Notes under the pieces: generated by a model
The model's input: the letters and a program-made list of their open reading frames with translations, nothing else
The model's database searches: none
What the model was told of the DNA's origin: nothing
NCBI GenBank assembly: GCA_030647905.1
Contig: JAUSJA010000026.1
Span: forward strand, 124,001 to 188,000
Reading direction: 5' to 3'
DNA: 64,000 bases
From: Gemmatimonadaceae bacterium
GTDB taxonomy: Bacteria; Gemmatimonadota; Gemmatimonadetes; Gemmatimonadales; Gemmatimonadaceae
Shown here: positions 36,805-50,397 of the stretch, one piece after another
Layout: each line of letters opens with the position of its first letter
How positions within the stretch are numbered: position 1 is the first letter of the stretch
Made by a program: the position numbers and the translations under genes

Positions 36805-37293
36805 TTAGCGCTTCGTGATGTCCACGTTGTTGCCGATCACGCCGCCGAGCACCGCGCCCGCGACGCCGCCGACCACGGCACCCTTGAGCTTGTCCCGGCT
36901 CGTCACCGCGCCGATCGCCGCACCAGTCACCGCACCAATGGCCGCGTCACGCTGGGTGTGCTTTATACGGGTCGTCCTACGCGCCGTGGAAGAGGTCCCC
37001 GAGCTCGTCGAACTGCGGTAAACCGGGCGATCGCGGTACACTACCCGCTCACGAACCGGCTGGCTGTAGACAGGCGAGCCGTTGGGCGCATAACCCACCG
37101 GGGCCAGACCCTGCGCCGCATAAGCCCGCTCCATCGCCGAGATGCTGTCCATTGCCGTATACGGCCGCGCCTGTGCAGCCAGCGTGAGGTCAGCATTCAG
37201 GGCGTCATCCACCTTCCTGCTATCGTCAGGCCGACAAGCCGTTACCGCCAGAATGGCCGCCGGGACCAGTATCAGCGCTTTGAGATGCTTCAT
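36805..37293 (-). CDS. Gly-zipper (YMGG-like) lipoprotein
   Basis: 162 aa. The signal peptide ends in a lipobox (LAVTAC, Cys 20). A Tyr/Arg/Ser-rich linker (about 85-115) precedes a C-terminal glycine zipper: AAIGAVTGAAIGAVTSRD and GAVVGGVAGAVLGGVIGNN, where small residues recur every third or fourth position. This is the pattern of two short membrane-inserting helices in outer-membrane-associated lipoproteins. A strong GGGAGG Shine-Dalgarno lies 6 bases before the ATG. It sits 58 bp after the receiver-kinase gene and ends in its own terminator. The function is unknown; envelope association is inferred. Confidence 0.8.
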   Translation of the reverse strand: MKHLKALILVPAAILAVTACRPDDSRKVDDALNADLTLAAQARPYTAMDSISAMERAYAAQGLAPVGYAPNGSPVYSQPVRERVVYRDRPVYRSSTSSGTSSTARRTTRIKHTQRDAAIGAVTGAAIGAVTSRDKLKGAVVGGVAGAVLGGVIGNNVDITKR

Positions 37294-37351
37294 TTATTTC
37301 CTCCCGAATGACGGCCGCACCACGCGACCAGATACCATCATAAGGCAGGGT

Positions 37352-38716
37352 CTATGCCACCCTGACCCCTTCGGAGGACTTGCCCCCGGATCCGTTTGGG
37401 GCGTCATTTTCCGGCCCTTTGACCCGCATCTCCTGGCCCGCCGGTGGCCCGCCGAATTCGTCCGAATCGTACACCAAGGGCTGGCTTTCTGCCGGAAGCA
37501 GCAGAGTGAACACGCTTCCCACCCTCGGGGTCGATTCGACATCGAGCGATCCATCGAGCAGCGTCGCCAACCGGCGCGAGATCGGAAGTCCGAGCCCGGT
37601 TCCAAGCTGTTGCGTCAGCGACACCTGCACGAACTCCTCGAAGATGCGAGACTGATCCCCTTTCGAAATCCCCTCACCGTGATCTGTGACGGCGATGCAC
37701 ACGCCTCCGTCCTCGGTGCGATTGCAGCTCACCTTGATCGGCTTCTGCATCCCGAACTTGATCGCGTTGGACAGGAGATTCAGGAGTATCTGCCGCACGC
37801 GCCGTGGATCCGTCACCACCGTCAACGGCTCGTTCGGGTTCTCGAACGACAGTCTCGTGCCATGCTCGTCGGCCAGCGGGCGCACAGTCACGAACAGATC
37901 CTCTATGAGATTGGGGATGTTCACCTGCTGCAGCGACAACTCGATCTTCCCTGCCTCGATCTTCGACAGGTCGAGAACGTCGTTGACGAGCTCGAGCAGA
38001 TGGCGGGCGGCACGCAGCGTTCGCTCGAGCCCCTCACGCTGCTTCACGTTCAGCGGTCCGTAGATGTTGTCGATCATCAGCGTGCTGTAGCCGATGACCG
38101 CGTTGATCGGCGTGCGAAGCTCGTGGCTCATTGACGCGTAGAAGCGATTCCTCACTCCCATTGCCTGCTCCAGCTCCGCCTGGCGCTCGGTGAGCTGTAT
38201 GTTGAGCTCGGTGAGCTGCGCGGCTGACTTCGCCTCCGCCTCGAACAGCTCTGCCCTGTGCTCCAGCTCCATCTCCCGGCGCTGGCTTTCCGCGAGCATC
38301 TCCGACTGCTCCTTGATCTGCTGCTGCTTGAGGTACAGATCCACGAACACGGCCACCTTCGACCGCAGCACGTCCGGATTGAAAGGCTTGAACACGTAGT
38401 CCACCGCGCCCATGGAATAGCCTTTGAAGACGTACGAGTCTTCCTTGTTGATCGCGCTGAGGAAGATGATCGGGATGTAGCGCGATTTCTCGCGCGACTT
38501 GATGATCTGCGCCGCGTCGAATCCGTTCATGTCGGGCATCTGCACGTCGAGCAGGATGGCGGCGAAATCATGCTGCAGGACGCACTTGAGCGCTTCTTCG
38601 CCGGAGTATGCCGAGATCAGCTTCTGACCAAGCGGCTCGAGTATCGCCTCGAGTGCGAGGAGATTCTCCGGCCGGTCGTCCACCAGCAGCAGTTTGACGC
38701 GACGATCCTCGGTCAT
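37352..38716 (-). CDS. Receiver-histidine kinase (REC-coiled coil-HisKA-HATPase)
   Basis: 454 aa, cytosolic, no membrane segment. N-terminal receiver (about 6-122) with VDD acidic pair, phosphoacceptor D57 (ILLDVQMPDMNG) and Lys in VFKPF. Coiled coil at about 125-188. HisKA with H198 ([16 protein letters not shown]). HATPase with N-box QILLNLLSNAIKFG, G1 TDHGEGIS and G2 GTGLGLPISRRL. A low-complexity tail follows. Such proteins autophosphorylate H198 and are modulated by phosphorylation of their own receiver from another kinase. The likely donor is the adjacent poly-HAMP kinase, by inference. Its ATG overlaps the cheB stop (ATGA). Confidence 0.93.
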   Translation of the reverse strand: MTEDRRVKLLLVDDRPENLLALEAILEPLGQKLISAYSGEEALKCVLQHDFAAILLDVQMPDMNGFDAAQIIKSREKSRYIPIIFLSAINKEDSYVFKGYSMGAVDYVFKPFNPDVLRSKVAVFVDLYLKQQQIKEQSEMLAESQRREMELEHRAELFEAEAKSAAQLTELNIQLTERQAELEQAMGVRNRFYASMSHELRTPINAVIGYSTLMIDNIYGPLNVKQREGLERTLRAARHLLELVNDVLDLSKIEAGKIELSLQQVNIPNLIEDLFVTVRPLADEHGTRLSFENPNEPLTVVTDPRRVRQILLNLLSNAIKFGMQKPIKVSCNRTEDGGVCIAVTDHGEGISKGDQSRIFEEFVQVSLTQQLGTGLGLPISRRLATLLDGSLDVESTPRVGSVFTLLLPAESQPLVYDSDEFGGPPAGQEMRVKGPENDAPNGSGGKSSEGVRVA

Positions 38717-39312
38717 CCCTTCACCTTCCTTTCCCCGCGCGATGACGCCGAAGCCGTGATCGAGACGAGATGTGCTGCTATCTCGTTCAGCGGCAGGACG
38801 TCCGCCTCGGGCACCAACAGCAGCGCCGCCGAGGGCATCGCCTTGCCCTCGGCCGTCGCCGGATCCTGTACCACCGCTCTACCCCCACGATCCACGATAT
38901 GCCTCAGACCCCGCGCACCGTCGTCGTTCGCGCCCGTCAGCACGACACCGACTGTCGCGCCCGGGTATGCGTCGCCGGCCGAGACGAACGTCACGTCGAT
39001 GGACGGGCGGCTGAACCGCACCATCGGATCAGTCGTGAGCGAGAGATAACCGTCATCCACCATCATATGGTAATTCGCCGGCGCGATGTAAATACTGCGC
39101 GGCTCGAGTGGCTCCTTGTCTTCGACGTCCACAACACGCAGCGGAGTCAGATCCTGCAGCAGGGAGGCCAGCAGATTGTCGGCGTGCCAGCTCCGGTGCT
39201 GCACCACAGCCAGCGGAACCGCGAAGTCGCCCGGGAGCCCCGCAACGAGCTGGCTCAGCGCCGTCAGTCCGCCCCACGACGCACCCACGACGACCAGCGA
39301 GATCTCGCTCAC
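38713..39312 (-). CDS. cheB: CheB-type methylesterase without receiver domain
   Basis: 199 aa from the GTG at 39312, which overlaps the cheR stop (GTGA). The frame extends upstream inside cheR but homology starts here. It is only the catalytic domain: VVGASWGGLTAL (nucleophile S12), VVQHRS (H39) and LTGANDDGARGL (Asp 130/131) form the triad. IYIAPANYHMMV is also typical. It hydrolyses glutamyl methyl esters or deamidates Gln in chemoreceptors. The missing N-terminal receiver means it is not controlled by CheA phosphorylation in the usual way. It overlaps the downstream kinase gene by 4 bp. Confidence 0.92.
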   Translation of the reverse strand: MSEISLVVVGASWGGLTALSQLVAGLPGDFAVPLAVVQHRSWHADNLLASLLQDLTPLRVVDVEDKEPLEPRSIYIAPANYHMMVDDGYLSLTTDPMVRFSRPSIDVTFVSAGDAYPGATVGVVLTGANDDGARGLRHIVDRGGRAVVQDPATAEGKAMPSAALLLVPEADVLPLNEIAAHLVSITASASSRGERKVKG

Positions 39313-40168
39313 CGTGCCTTCCGGAAAATCTTCTCCGGCCCGTTGAACTGCTCGTAGCATTCCACCTTTGGCGAGAAGCGCAGGGATTCCTTGCTTCCAA
39401 GAACGAGAATGCCAAACATCGCCAGGCTGTCGTAGAAGAGACCATGCACCTTCGCCTGGAGCGTCTTGTCGAAATAGATGAGAACGTTCCGGCACAGGAT
39501 GACGTTGAACTCCGCGAACGATCTGTCAGTTACCAGGTTGTGCAGCGAGAACACGACGTTCTTCGTCAGCGACGGGCTGAACAGCACGCCACCGTACTTG
39601 GCCACATAATAGTCCGAGAACGCCCGCTTCCCGCCAGCCGCGATGTAATTCTCCGTGTACTCCTGCATGCGGTCGAGAGGGAAAATCCCTTCCTTCGCCG
39701 TCTGCAGCACGACCTCGTTGATGTCCGTCGCGTAGATCCTGCACCGCTCGTACAGCCCTTCCTCCTGAAGCAGGATCGCCATCGAGTAGACTTCCTCGCC
39801 GGTCGCGCACCCCGCGTGCCACAGGCGTATGAACGGATAGGTTCGGAGGATGGGAATGACCCGCTCGCGGAACGCCCGGTAGAACGACGGGTCCCGGAAC
39901 ATCGCCGTCACGTTGATCGAGAGATCGAGCAGGAGGCGCTCCATTATCTGCGGCTCGTGCAGCACTCTCGCCTGCAGCTCGCTCACGTCATGCAGCCCTT
40001 CGGCCTCGATCCGCTTCCACAACCGCCGCCTGATCGAGGCGTAGGCATAGGAGCGGAAATCAAAGCCGTAGCTCCGGTAGATCCCCTCCAGCAGCAGCTC
40101 GATCTCAATGCGCTCGAGCTCGGGATCGTACCGCGACACAGCGGCCGCCGCGGACGGGACCGCGTCGT

Positions 40169-40184
<16 letters not shown>
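39309..40184 (-). CDS. cheR: CheR-type SAM-dependent protein-glutamate methyltransferase
   Basis: 291 aa from a GTG at 40184, inside the last 16 bp of the poly-HAMP kinase gene. An N-terminal helical domain (about 20-90, with [20 protein letters not shown]) precedes the SAM domain: [54 protein letters not shown] and [13 protein letters not shown]. There is no TPR extension or pentapeptide-tether site visible. CheR methylates receptor glutamates. No classical chemoreceptor is in the window, so its substrate is uncertain; the adjacent poly-HAMP protein is a candidate by inference. Confidence 0.94.
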
Positions 40185-45592
<5,408 letters not shown>

Positions 45593-45691
45593 GCCCTGCT
45601 CCTGAACTAAAGATGTACGATCTGCCCATCGCCGTATGAGTGCGCGCGACCGGCCTGGCGCGTAAGGGGCGCCGGACGGGTTGGATTGCAC

Positions 45692-45800
45692 TTACCTATT
45701 CAAGAGTGGGACCGCTTTTCGCGGGTCCCTTACGATAGAAGGGACTCCAGCCACCCTTTTGCCTTCATCCCTGACGGCGTCAGGGTGACCTGGGGTCACC
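45692..45800 (-). promoter_or_regulatory. Hairpin-rich candidate leader RNA of the poly-HAMP kinase operon
   Basis: Four inverted repeats lie in 93 bp: GGTGACC/GGTCACC (45784-45800, 3-nt loop), CCCTGAC/GTCAGGG (45769-45785, 3-nt loop), GTCCCTT/AAGGGAC (45725-45745, 7-nt loop) and GGGACCGC/GCGGGTCCC (45708-45729, ttttc loop, one bulge). The last two share 45725-45729, so only one can form at a time. The segment ends just before the possible kinase starts. It carries no U-run and matches no riboswitch that I recognise. Confidence 0.5.
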
Positions 45801-46057
45801 AGATCCCAGTCGAGTCCGGATATGGTGAGATTCTCGCCAGTCGTCCCGGTCCCGATCGGATGACCTTCCTCCTGCAGGGCACGGATCCGCTCCACCGAGA
45901 ATATGCATACCGCGCGGTCCGGCCCGCCGTGGTGCCTGGTGTCGGCCTGGCTGTCGCCGAACAACCCGTAAGTCGTGACGAGAGCTTCGGGCATCGGAAG
46001 CTTGGGAACTCCGCCCGCCGAGCAGTTGATCGAGAAAAGCAGTCCGCTTTCCGTCAC
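45692..46057 (-). pseudogene. MOSC-domain protein, C-terminally truncated
   Basis: 121 aa from a GTG at 46057 that overlaps the methyltransferase stop (GTGA). The first 90 residues match the start of small MOSC proteins: LLFSINCSAGGVPKLP, GLFGDSQADTRHHGGPDRAVC and GTGTTGENLTISGLDWDLVTPG. MOSC domains carry sulfur for molybdenum-cofactor enzymes and their catalytic Cys lies in the C-terminal half. After LVTPG the frame runs into the hairpin-rich DNA and ends after 31 unrelated, basic residues. The family's distal strands and Cys are missing and were not found in other frames nearby. It may be a broken gene or a reduced paralogue. Confidence 0.65.
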
Positions 46058-47211
46058 CCGTCTCCTGCCATCATCAGTCGCACCGGTATGCCGCCGTTGG
46101 TGGTCCTGAACACCTCTCGTAACTCGACCCTCAGCTGTGCGTCGAGCAATTTGTCCGCAGAAAGTAGCGCCATCCGGTATCCGTGCGCACGATTCCGCAG
46201 AATTTTGCCGAGCTGGGAGTAGAGATTCCTCAGCGGGCCCGATTCGCCGACCCGAAGGCCGTACGGAGGATTGGTGACGATCCATCCGGGCTGGTCCGGG
46301 ATCTCCGCCGCAGACACCGCGTGTTTGCCGATCTCGATGTCCCCTTCCACACCGGCCCGTGCGGCGTTCGCCTTCGCCGCCTCCACTGCACCGGCATCCC
46401 GGTCTGACGCAATGATCGGCCCCGGCGCCTTCGACAGCTGTGACTCCCTCGCCGCGGCAATCGAATCCTCCCACGCGTCCGCGTCGTGATTCGGCCAGTT
46501 TTCGAACGCGAATCTCCGCCCGATACCCGGTGCCATTTGCCGCGCCATCATCGCGCCCTCTATGGCGATCGTCCCCGAGCCGCACATCGGGTCCACCAGC
46601 GGGCTGACGCGATCCCATTCGCTCCCCGCGAGCATCGCCGCGGCGATCGTCTCGCGAAGGGGTGCTTTCGCCACCGCCTGTCTGTATCCGCGCCGATGCA
46701 GCAGCGCACCCGAGCTGTCAGCGCTCACCGTGCAGACGTCGTGAGCGATGCGAACGATGAAGAGCTGTCCGGCGGCGTCTCCACCGTCGTCAACATCGTC
46801 ACCGGTCTCGTCCTCCACTTTCTTCGCCCCCAACTGGCGCTCCGCGGCCTTCGCCAGTCGCTCCGCCACAGCGTCGGAGTGGTACAGCCGCGACTTCTTG
46901 CAGGTGACGCGAAACCGCACCTGCTCACCCGCGGAGACAAAGCGCGCCCAGTCCATTCGCTTGGCGCGGCGCTCCAGCTCGTGAAAGCTGCTGGCGTGAA
47001 ATTCGTCCATGCGAACGATCACGCGGTTCGCGATGCGCGACCAGAGATTGACCCGCCTCACATCGGCCACCGTGCCGGTGAACGACACTCCCCCCGGAGT
47101 TGTCGTTCCACGAGGGAGATTCAGCTGGCGCAGCTCCTCCGCCAGAAGTCCTTCCAGTCCAGGCGCAGTCATCGCGAACAGTTGCAGCGAACCCTTCGAT
47201 TTCGATTTCAC
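46054..47211 (-). CDS. THUMP-domain RNA guanine-N2 methyltransferase (RlmL N-terminal type)
   Basis: 385 aa. The N-terminal ferredoxin-like/THUMP region (about 10-175) begins LQLFAMTAPGLEGLLAEEL, typical of RlmL/Trm14 proteins. The SAM domain follows, with DPMCGSGTIAIEGA (motif I), IIASDRDAGAVEAAKANA and the catalytic NPPYG of N2-guanine methyltransferases. It corresponds to the N-terminal half of E. coli RlmL (23S rRNA m2G2445) and lacks the RlmK half, as is common outside Gammaproteobacteria. The start is a GTG at 47211; position uncertain. The exact RNA site is inferred. Divergent from recQ. Confidence 0.88.
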   Translation of the reverse strand: MKSKSKGSLQLFAMTAPGLEGLLAEELRQLNLPRGTTTPGGVSFTGTVADVRRVNLWSRIANRVIVRMDEFHASSFHELERRAKRMDWARFVSAGEQVRFRVTCKKSRLYHSDAVAERLAKAAERQLGAKKVEDETGDDVDDGGDAAGQLFIVRIAHDVCTVSADSSGALLHRRGYRQAVAKAPLRETIAAAMLAGSEWDRVSPLVDPMCGSGTIAIEGAMMARQMAPGIGRRFAFENWPNHDADAWEDSIAAARESQLSKAPGPIIASDRDAGAVEAAKANAARAGVEGDIEIGKHAVSAAEIPDQPGWIVTNPPYGLRVGESGPLRNLYSQLGKILRNRAHGYRMALLSADKLLDAQLRVELREVFRTTNGGIPVRLMMAGDG

Positions 47212-47259
47212 CTCACAAAGCTACCGAACCGCTCCGTTCGATGAACATGACCCAGCGGA

Positions 47260-48768
47260 ATGCTTCATGCGAATGCCGGATACGTGATGATGAAGGCAAA
47301 CAAGGCCGAGGCCCGTGCTCTGCTGCGCGAGCGCTTTGGCCATGATGATTTTCGCAGAGGCCAGTGGGAGCCGATCAAAGCCGTGCTCGATGGCCGCGAC
47401 GCACTCGTCGTGATGCCAACGGGCAGCGGCAAGTCGGTCATCTACCAGCTTGCGGCGCTCGCCCAGCCCGGCCTCACCGTTGTCGTTAGTCCGCTGATCG
47501 CGCTGATGAAGGATCAACAGGACAAGCTGTCGGCACAGGGTGTTGATGCTGTCGCGATGCATTCGCATCTTTCGACCGGCGAGGCGCGTGAGGCGCACCG
47601 GCAGATCGAGGCTGGCGAAGGCGAGCTGCTCTACCTCACGCCAGAGCGATTCAAGGATCGCGATTTCTTCGAGCGGCTGATGTCGCGCCACGTCGGACTC
47701 TTCGTGATAGATGAAGCGCACTGCGTGAGCCAGTGGGGACACGACTTCCGTCCCGATTACCTCAGTCTCGGCTCCATCGCCAAGCGGCTGGGAAGGCCGC
47801 CGATAGTGGCACTCACGGCGACCGCGACGCAGGAAGTGCAGGACGACATCGTCCGCCAGCTCGGGATGCAGGATCCGCACGTCACGATTACCGGCTTCGC
47901 GCGCCCGAATCTGCGATTCGAAGTCCGGCGCACAGTCAACGACGGGATCAAGGACACGATCGTCGAGCAGATCCTCACCGAGAGCGAGGGCTCGGGCGTG
48001 ATCTACGTGGCGACCGTCAGGGAAGCGGAGCGTCTCTACAAGCAGTTCTCCGAACGCCACAGCGTCGGCCTGTATCATGGCAGGCGTCCCGCCGCCGACC
48101 GCAAACAGGTGCAGGATGCGTTCATGAACGGCGACATCAAGGCCATAATCGCCACCAACGCGTTCGGGCTCGGCATAGATAAGCAGGGCATCCGCTTCGT
48201 CGTGCATTACCACTTCCCCGGCTCGATCGAGTCTTACTACCAGGAAGCCGGCCGCGCGGGACGTGATGGCCTCCCCGCGACGTGCACAGTTCTCTACAGG
48301 GTGGAGGACCGCCGCATCCAGTCCTACTTTCTGGGCGGCAAATACCCGGAGGTCGAGGAAGCCGCCAAGGTCGCGCTCGCGCTCGAGAAGTACCCGCTCG
48401 ACACACCGGTGCTGCTCAGCGACATCACCGACATCACCGAAGTCCCTCAGCGCAAGGCGAAGATCGTGTTCGCACTCCTCAAGCGCCACGGACTGGTGCG
48501 CGAGCACCGCGGCGGCCGCTGGCAACGTCTCCAGGACAACCTCACGTCATGCGACCTGAGCAATGACCTCACCGACTACGAGGAGCGCCGCGCCAACGAT
48601 CAGAAGAAGCTTCGCACAATCATAGACTTCTGCCAGACCACCGGCTGCCGCACGCGATTCATCCTGGAGCACTTCGGAGAAGATGTCTCGAGCGACTGGT
48701 CGTGCGGCAACTGCGATGCGTGCGACGCACGGGCCATCTGGAATTCGGGAGAGATGCGTATCGCCTGA
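47260..48768 (+). CDS. RecQ-family ATP-dependent DNA helicase
   Basis: 502 aa (ATG 47260; tandem ATGs at 47287/47290 are equally plausible). Unwinds DNA 3'-5' in repair and recombination. Helicase motifs: FGHDDFRRGQWEPIKAVL (motif 0), MPTGSGKSVIYQ (I), SPLIALMKDQ (Ia), VIDEAHCVSQWGHDFRPDY (II and aromatic loop), ALTATATQEVQ (III), ATNAFGLGIDK and YYQEAGRAGRDG (V-VI). The C-terminal RecQ zinc domain has CxxxxGCRTRFIL and SCGNCDAC. A short winged-helix-like segment precedes it, and no HRDC domain is present, so it is shorter than E. coli RecQ. Confidence 0.93.
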   Translation: MLHANAGYVMMKANKAEARALLRERFGHDDFRRGQWEPIKAVLDGRDALVVMPTGSGKSVIYQLAALAQPGLTVVVSPLIALMKDQQDKLSAQGVDAVAMHSHLSTGEAREAHRQIEAGEGELLYLTPERFKDRDFFERLMSRHVGLFVIDEAHCVSQWGHDFRPDYLSLGSIAKRLGRPPIVALTATATQEVQDDIVRQLGMQDPHVTITGFARPNLRFEVRRTVNDGIKDTIVEQILTESEGSGVIYVATVREAERLYKQFSERHSVGLYHGRRPAADRKQVQDAFMNGDIKAIIATNAFGLGIDKQGIRFVVHYHFPGSIESYYQEAGRAGRDGLPATCTVLYRVEDRRIQSYFLGGKYPEVEEAAKVALALEKYPLDTPVLLSDITDITEVPQRKAKIVFALLKRHGLVREHRGGRWQRLQDNLTSCDLSNDLTDYEERRANDQKKLRTIIDFCQTTGCRTRFILEHFGEDVSSDWSCGNCDACDARAIWNSGEMRIA

Positions 48769-48771
48769 CCA

Positions 48772-48815
48772 GGCGCCCGAGGTTGCCCGGATTTCGGCCC
48801 TTTGCCTCAGGCGCC
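48772..48815. terminator. Hairpin between convergent recQ and osmC
   Basis: GGCGCCCGAGG (48772-48782) pairs with CCTCAGGCGCC (48805-48815), an 11-bp stem with one mismatch and a 22-nt loop, overlapping the osmC stop codon. There is no T-run on either side, so intrinsic termination is doubtful. It may stabilise 3' ends or act with Rho. Confidence 0.35.
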
Positions 48816-49241
48816 AACCAGACTCGCGTTCAATGTCAGCTCGACGTTTCCATGAAACGCCTTCGATACCGGACACCCGGTGAGCATTGCGTTGGCAATC
48901 TCCTGGAACTTAGCCTGGTCAACACCGGGAACCGTCGCCTTCACGTCGAGGTGAATCTTCGATATGCGGAACCCGCCATCGGCGGCTTCAACCGTGCACG
49001 CGGCTTCCGTCTCGACGCTTGCCGGCGGTGTGCCGTTCTTCTCCAGCCCTCCGCTCAGCGCCATGCTGTAGCACGCGGCCTCAGCGGCGGCTAAGAGTTC
49101 CTCCGGGTTCGAGCCAACTCCGCTCTCGAAGCGCGAGCTGAAGTTGTACTGCCCGCCGATCGATCCGCTCTCACCCTTGAAGCTTCCTTTTCCACCCTTG
49201 AGGCCACCTTCCCACCTTGCACTCGATTTCCGCGTTGGCAT
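48807..49241 (-). CDS. OsmC-family peroxiredoxin
   Basis: 144 aa, the full length of an OsmC/Ohr-type protein. N-terminal ARWEGGLKGGKGSFKG strand region, GSNPEELLAAAEAACYSMAL (first redox Cys in the long helix) and LTGCPVSKAF (second redox Cys). These proteins reduce organic hydroperoxides with a Cys pair in a dimeric fold. The AAEAACYSM form and the YNFSSRFESGVGSNP segment match the OsmC subgroup rather than Ohr. It lies 25 bp downstream of the ABC-2 permease gene and may be the last gene of that operon. Confidence 0.92.
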   Translation of the reverse strand: MPTRKSSARWEGGLKGGKGSFKGESGSIGGQYNFSSRFESGVGSNPEELLAAAEAACYSMALSGGLEKNGTPPASVETEAACTVEAADGGFRISKIHLDVKATVPGVDQAKFQEIANAMLTGCPVSKAFHGNVELTLNASLVGA

Positions 49242-49266
49242 TCTGGATTACCCAGTTTCAATGTCG

Positions 49267-50397
49267 CTACTGCACCGTCTTCGAGAACCTGATCACACTG
49301 AACGTGATCAGCGCGACGGCGAACACGGAAAGCACGAGAGTTTCGTGCCACAGGTGGCTGAACCCGATGCCCCGCAGGAGAATGCCCCGCAGAATTTCGA
49401 GGTAGTACGTGAGCGGAAGGGCGAGCCCCAGCCACTGGGCAGCTACCGGCATCGCATCCCTCGGAAACATGAATCCCGAGAGCAGGATGTTCGGCATCAG
49501 AAAGAACACGCTGAGCTGCATCGCCTGGATCTGCGTCTTCACCATGGTCGATATGAGAAGCCCGATCGCCAGGTTCGCGACGATGAAAGTGGCGCTCAAC
49601 ACGTACAACAGCAGAAGGCTTCCTCTTACCGGCACGTTGAACATCAGCTTGCCGATTATCAGCACGCTCGTCATCTGCACGTACGCCACGATGACGAACG
49701 GAACCAGCTTCCCGAGGATGATGCTCGTCTTGCTGATCGGCGTCACTACGAGCTGCTCGAAGGTGCCCCGCTCGCGCTCGCGCACCACCGCGATCGCCGT
49801 GATCATCAACAGGGTCAGACTGAGCAGCACGCCGATCAGGCCGGGCACGATGTACACCTCGCTTCGCAGAGCCGGATTGTACCACGGCCGCACTCGCACC
49901 TCGAGCGGCAGCGGCCTGCTCGCCGCGGCGGGATTCAGCGCCATCGCCCGCACCGATGCCGCGAGCGACGCACCGCCGATCGCCGCAGATGATGCCAGCG
50001 GATCGGCTGCGTCCACGATCACCTGCGCCTGCGCCGTACGGCCACGCTTGATGTCCTTCTGGAAATCCGGTGGGATCACGATCGCCGCTCGCGCGCGCCC
50101 CGACTCGATCGCACCCTTCACCTCATCGTAGCTCGAAACGGACCCGATAACGCGAAAGTTCTGCGTCTGCTCCATGACCGCTACGAGCGCACGGCTCTCC
50201 AGGGAATGCGAATAGTCCAGCACCACCATCGGCAGATGACGCACCTCCATCCGAATGGCATACCCGAACATCAGCAGCTGAATCACAGGAAGCACGAACA
50301 TCAGCGCGAACGTCAGCCGGTCGCGCCGCATCTGGATGAACTCCTTTCGCAGCATCGGCCAGATGGTGCTTCCGCGCAGTGTATCCCGCGGCGTCAA
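49267..50397 (-). CDS. ABC-2 type exporter permease (YhhJ/YbhR-like)
   Basis: 376 aa. An N-terminal membrane segment (about 22-42) is followed by a large periplasmic domain (about 50-175) and five more hydrophobic segments. Family features: RKEFIQMRRDRLTFALMFVLP, VVREREERGTFEQLVVTP-like text (here AVVRERERGTFEQLVVTPI), MLPNILLSGFMFPRDAMP-like (MPNILLSGFMFPRDAM) and LPLTYYLEILRGILLRG. It transports an unknown substrate with the ATPase encoded upstream; start and stop overlap by 4 bp. Only one permease is present, so a homodimer is likely. Confidence 0.9.
   Translation of the reverse strand: MTPRDTLRGSTIWPMLRKEFIQMRRDRLTFALMFVLPVIQLLMFGYAIRMEVRHLPMVVLDYSHSLESRALVAVMEQTQNFRVIGSVSSYDEVKGAIESGRARAAIVIPPDFQKDIKRGRTAQAQVIVDAADPLASSAAIGGASLAASVRAMALNPAAASRPLPLEVRVRPWYNPALRSEVYIVPGLIGVLLSLTLLMITAIAVVRERERGTFEQLVVTPISKTSIILGKLVPFVIVAYVQMTSVLIIGKLMFNVPVRGSLLLLYVLSATFIVANLAIGLLISTMVKTQIQAMQLSVFFLMPNILLSGFMFPRDAMPVAAQWLGLALPLTYYLEILRGILLRGIGFSHLWHETLVLSVFAVALITFSVIRFSKTVQ

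Noticed and set aside
45692-45800. Cyclic-di-GMP, fluoride or SAM riboswitch
   Set aside because: None of the conserved cores of these classes could be matched on either strand, so only an unclassified structured leader is reported.
45686-46222. 178-codon plus-strand frame opposite the truncated MOSC gene
   Set aside because: The minus strand carries clear MOSC homology; the plus-strand product has no family signature.
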